NCBI GenBank assembly: GCA_003152255.1
Contig: PLZT01000521.1
Coordinates: 1-5,975 of the forward strand
Direction: 5' to 3'
DNA length: 5,975 nucleotides
From: Methylocystaceae bacterium
Lineage (GTDB): Bacteria > Pseudomonadota > Alphaproteobacteria > Rhizobiales > Beijerinckiaceae
Under the pieces are notes generated by a model, which was given only the letters and a program-made list of their open reading frames with translations, was not told the origin of the DNA and ran no database searches. Of this stretch, positions 5,790 through 5,975 are shown piece after piece; positions within the stretch are counted from its first letter, which is position 1; the number at the start of each line of letters is the position of its first letter. Made by a program: the position numbers and the translations under genes.

Positions 5790-5975
5790 ATGACGGTCGA
5801 TGAAGGGCGGAAGCCCGATGGGGCGCCGGAGCGCTCTGCCAAAGCTGGCGAAGGCGCCCCCGTCGGGCGTCGATGCAAATGGGCCGAAGCGTTTTTCCGT
5901 TCAGCGCAAGATGTCCGTAGTGGCGCGACTGTTGCGCGGAGAGCCGCTGGATCTTGTGGCCCGGGACACGAATGT
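5790..5975 (+). pseudogene. Transposase (OrfA-like) start, partial and apparently frameshifted
   Basis: GGAGG at 5778-5782 precedes ATG 5790 by 7 nt, an ideal ribosome site. That frame reads MTVDEGRKPDGAPERS then AKAGEGAPVGRR, a familiar N-terminus of IS3-type OrfA proteins, but after about 5868 it loses this character. The +1 frame then reads KRFSVQRKMSVVARLLRG followed by EPLDLVARDTNV, a typical helix-turn-helix of Transposase_8-like OrfA proteins, and stays open to the window end. Joining the two needs removal of one base (or two added) around 5855-5870, where there is a run of five C (5857-5861). A start at ATG 5800 or 5818 in the second frame is possible but has no ribosome site. Either the copy is inactive or the base is a sequencing error. 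The family name is by motif only. Confidence 0.6.

Larger units (their letters stand above)
5723..5975 (+). mobile_element. Left part of an insertion sequence (IS3-like), running off the window
   Basis: From about 5723 (TGGGGTGCGGCACGG) the sequence no longer continues the ATPase and instead carries a leader, a hairpin, a strong ribosome site and the start of a transposase-like frame. The 5'-TG at 5723-5724 would fit the TG/CA ends usual in IS3-family elements. The other end and the target duplication are outside the window, so the boundary is accurate to only a few bases. The element is oriented so that its transposase reads in the same direction as the interrupted gene. Confidence 0.6.

Noticed and set aside
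5540..5878. Open minus-strand frame of 112 codons at the right side
   Set aside because: It crosses the traK-like end, the ATPase fragment and the IS junction, so it can only be a chance frame formed by the insertion.

Overview
The window looks like the mobilisation (Mob/Dtr) segment of a plasmid or integrative element from a high-GC alphaproteobacterium. The gene layout and protein style suggest Hyphomicrobiales, but that is inference because no marker gene is present. The core (about 1525-5742) has the same plan as the RP4/IncP Tra1 region. An oriT sits between two divergent gene blocks: a MobC/TraJ-like ribbon-helix-helix protein and a large relaxase run leftward, and a TraK-like protein and a TraL-like P-loop ATPase run rightward.

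Region by region: 1-218 is a leader without a convincing gene. 219-1394 (+) encodes an AAA/DUF4143 ATPase with a PD-(D/E)XK-like C-terminal motif, probably an accessory passenger. 1395-1524 is a short convergent spacer with weak hairpins. 1525-4467 (-) is a 980-residue relaxase, joined by a GTGA stop/start overlap to the mobC-like gene at 4464-4913 (-). 4914-5176 is the oriT intergenic region: a perfect 9-bp inverted repeat, then exactly 8 nt, then an IncP-type nic sequence (TATCCTG/C, cut expected after 4980), then a strongly pyrimidine-rich tract and CGCAACG repeats. 5177-5647 (+) is the TraK-like gene. 5662-5742 (+) is the start of a TraL/ParA-like ATPase, cut off right after its Walker A motif by the left end of an insertion sequence that runs off the window. 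The visible transposase start of that insertion appears frameshifted.

Together, MobC and the relaxase would recognise and nick oriT, and the TraK-like protein would bind the leading side of oriT. The TraL-like partner is broken here, so the mobilisation module may be partly damaged.

The most unusual observation is in the relaxase. It appears to hold two successive relaxase-like folds whose catalytic parts are complementary: a candidate motif I tyrosine lies only in the first, and a complete HxH metal-binding motif only in the second.
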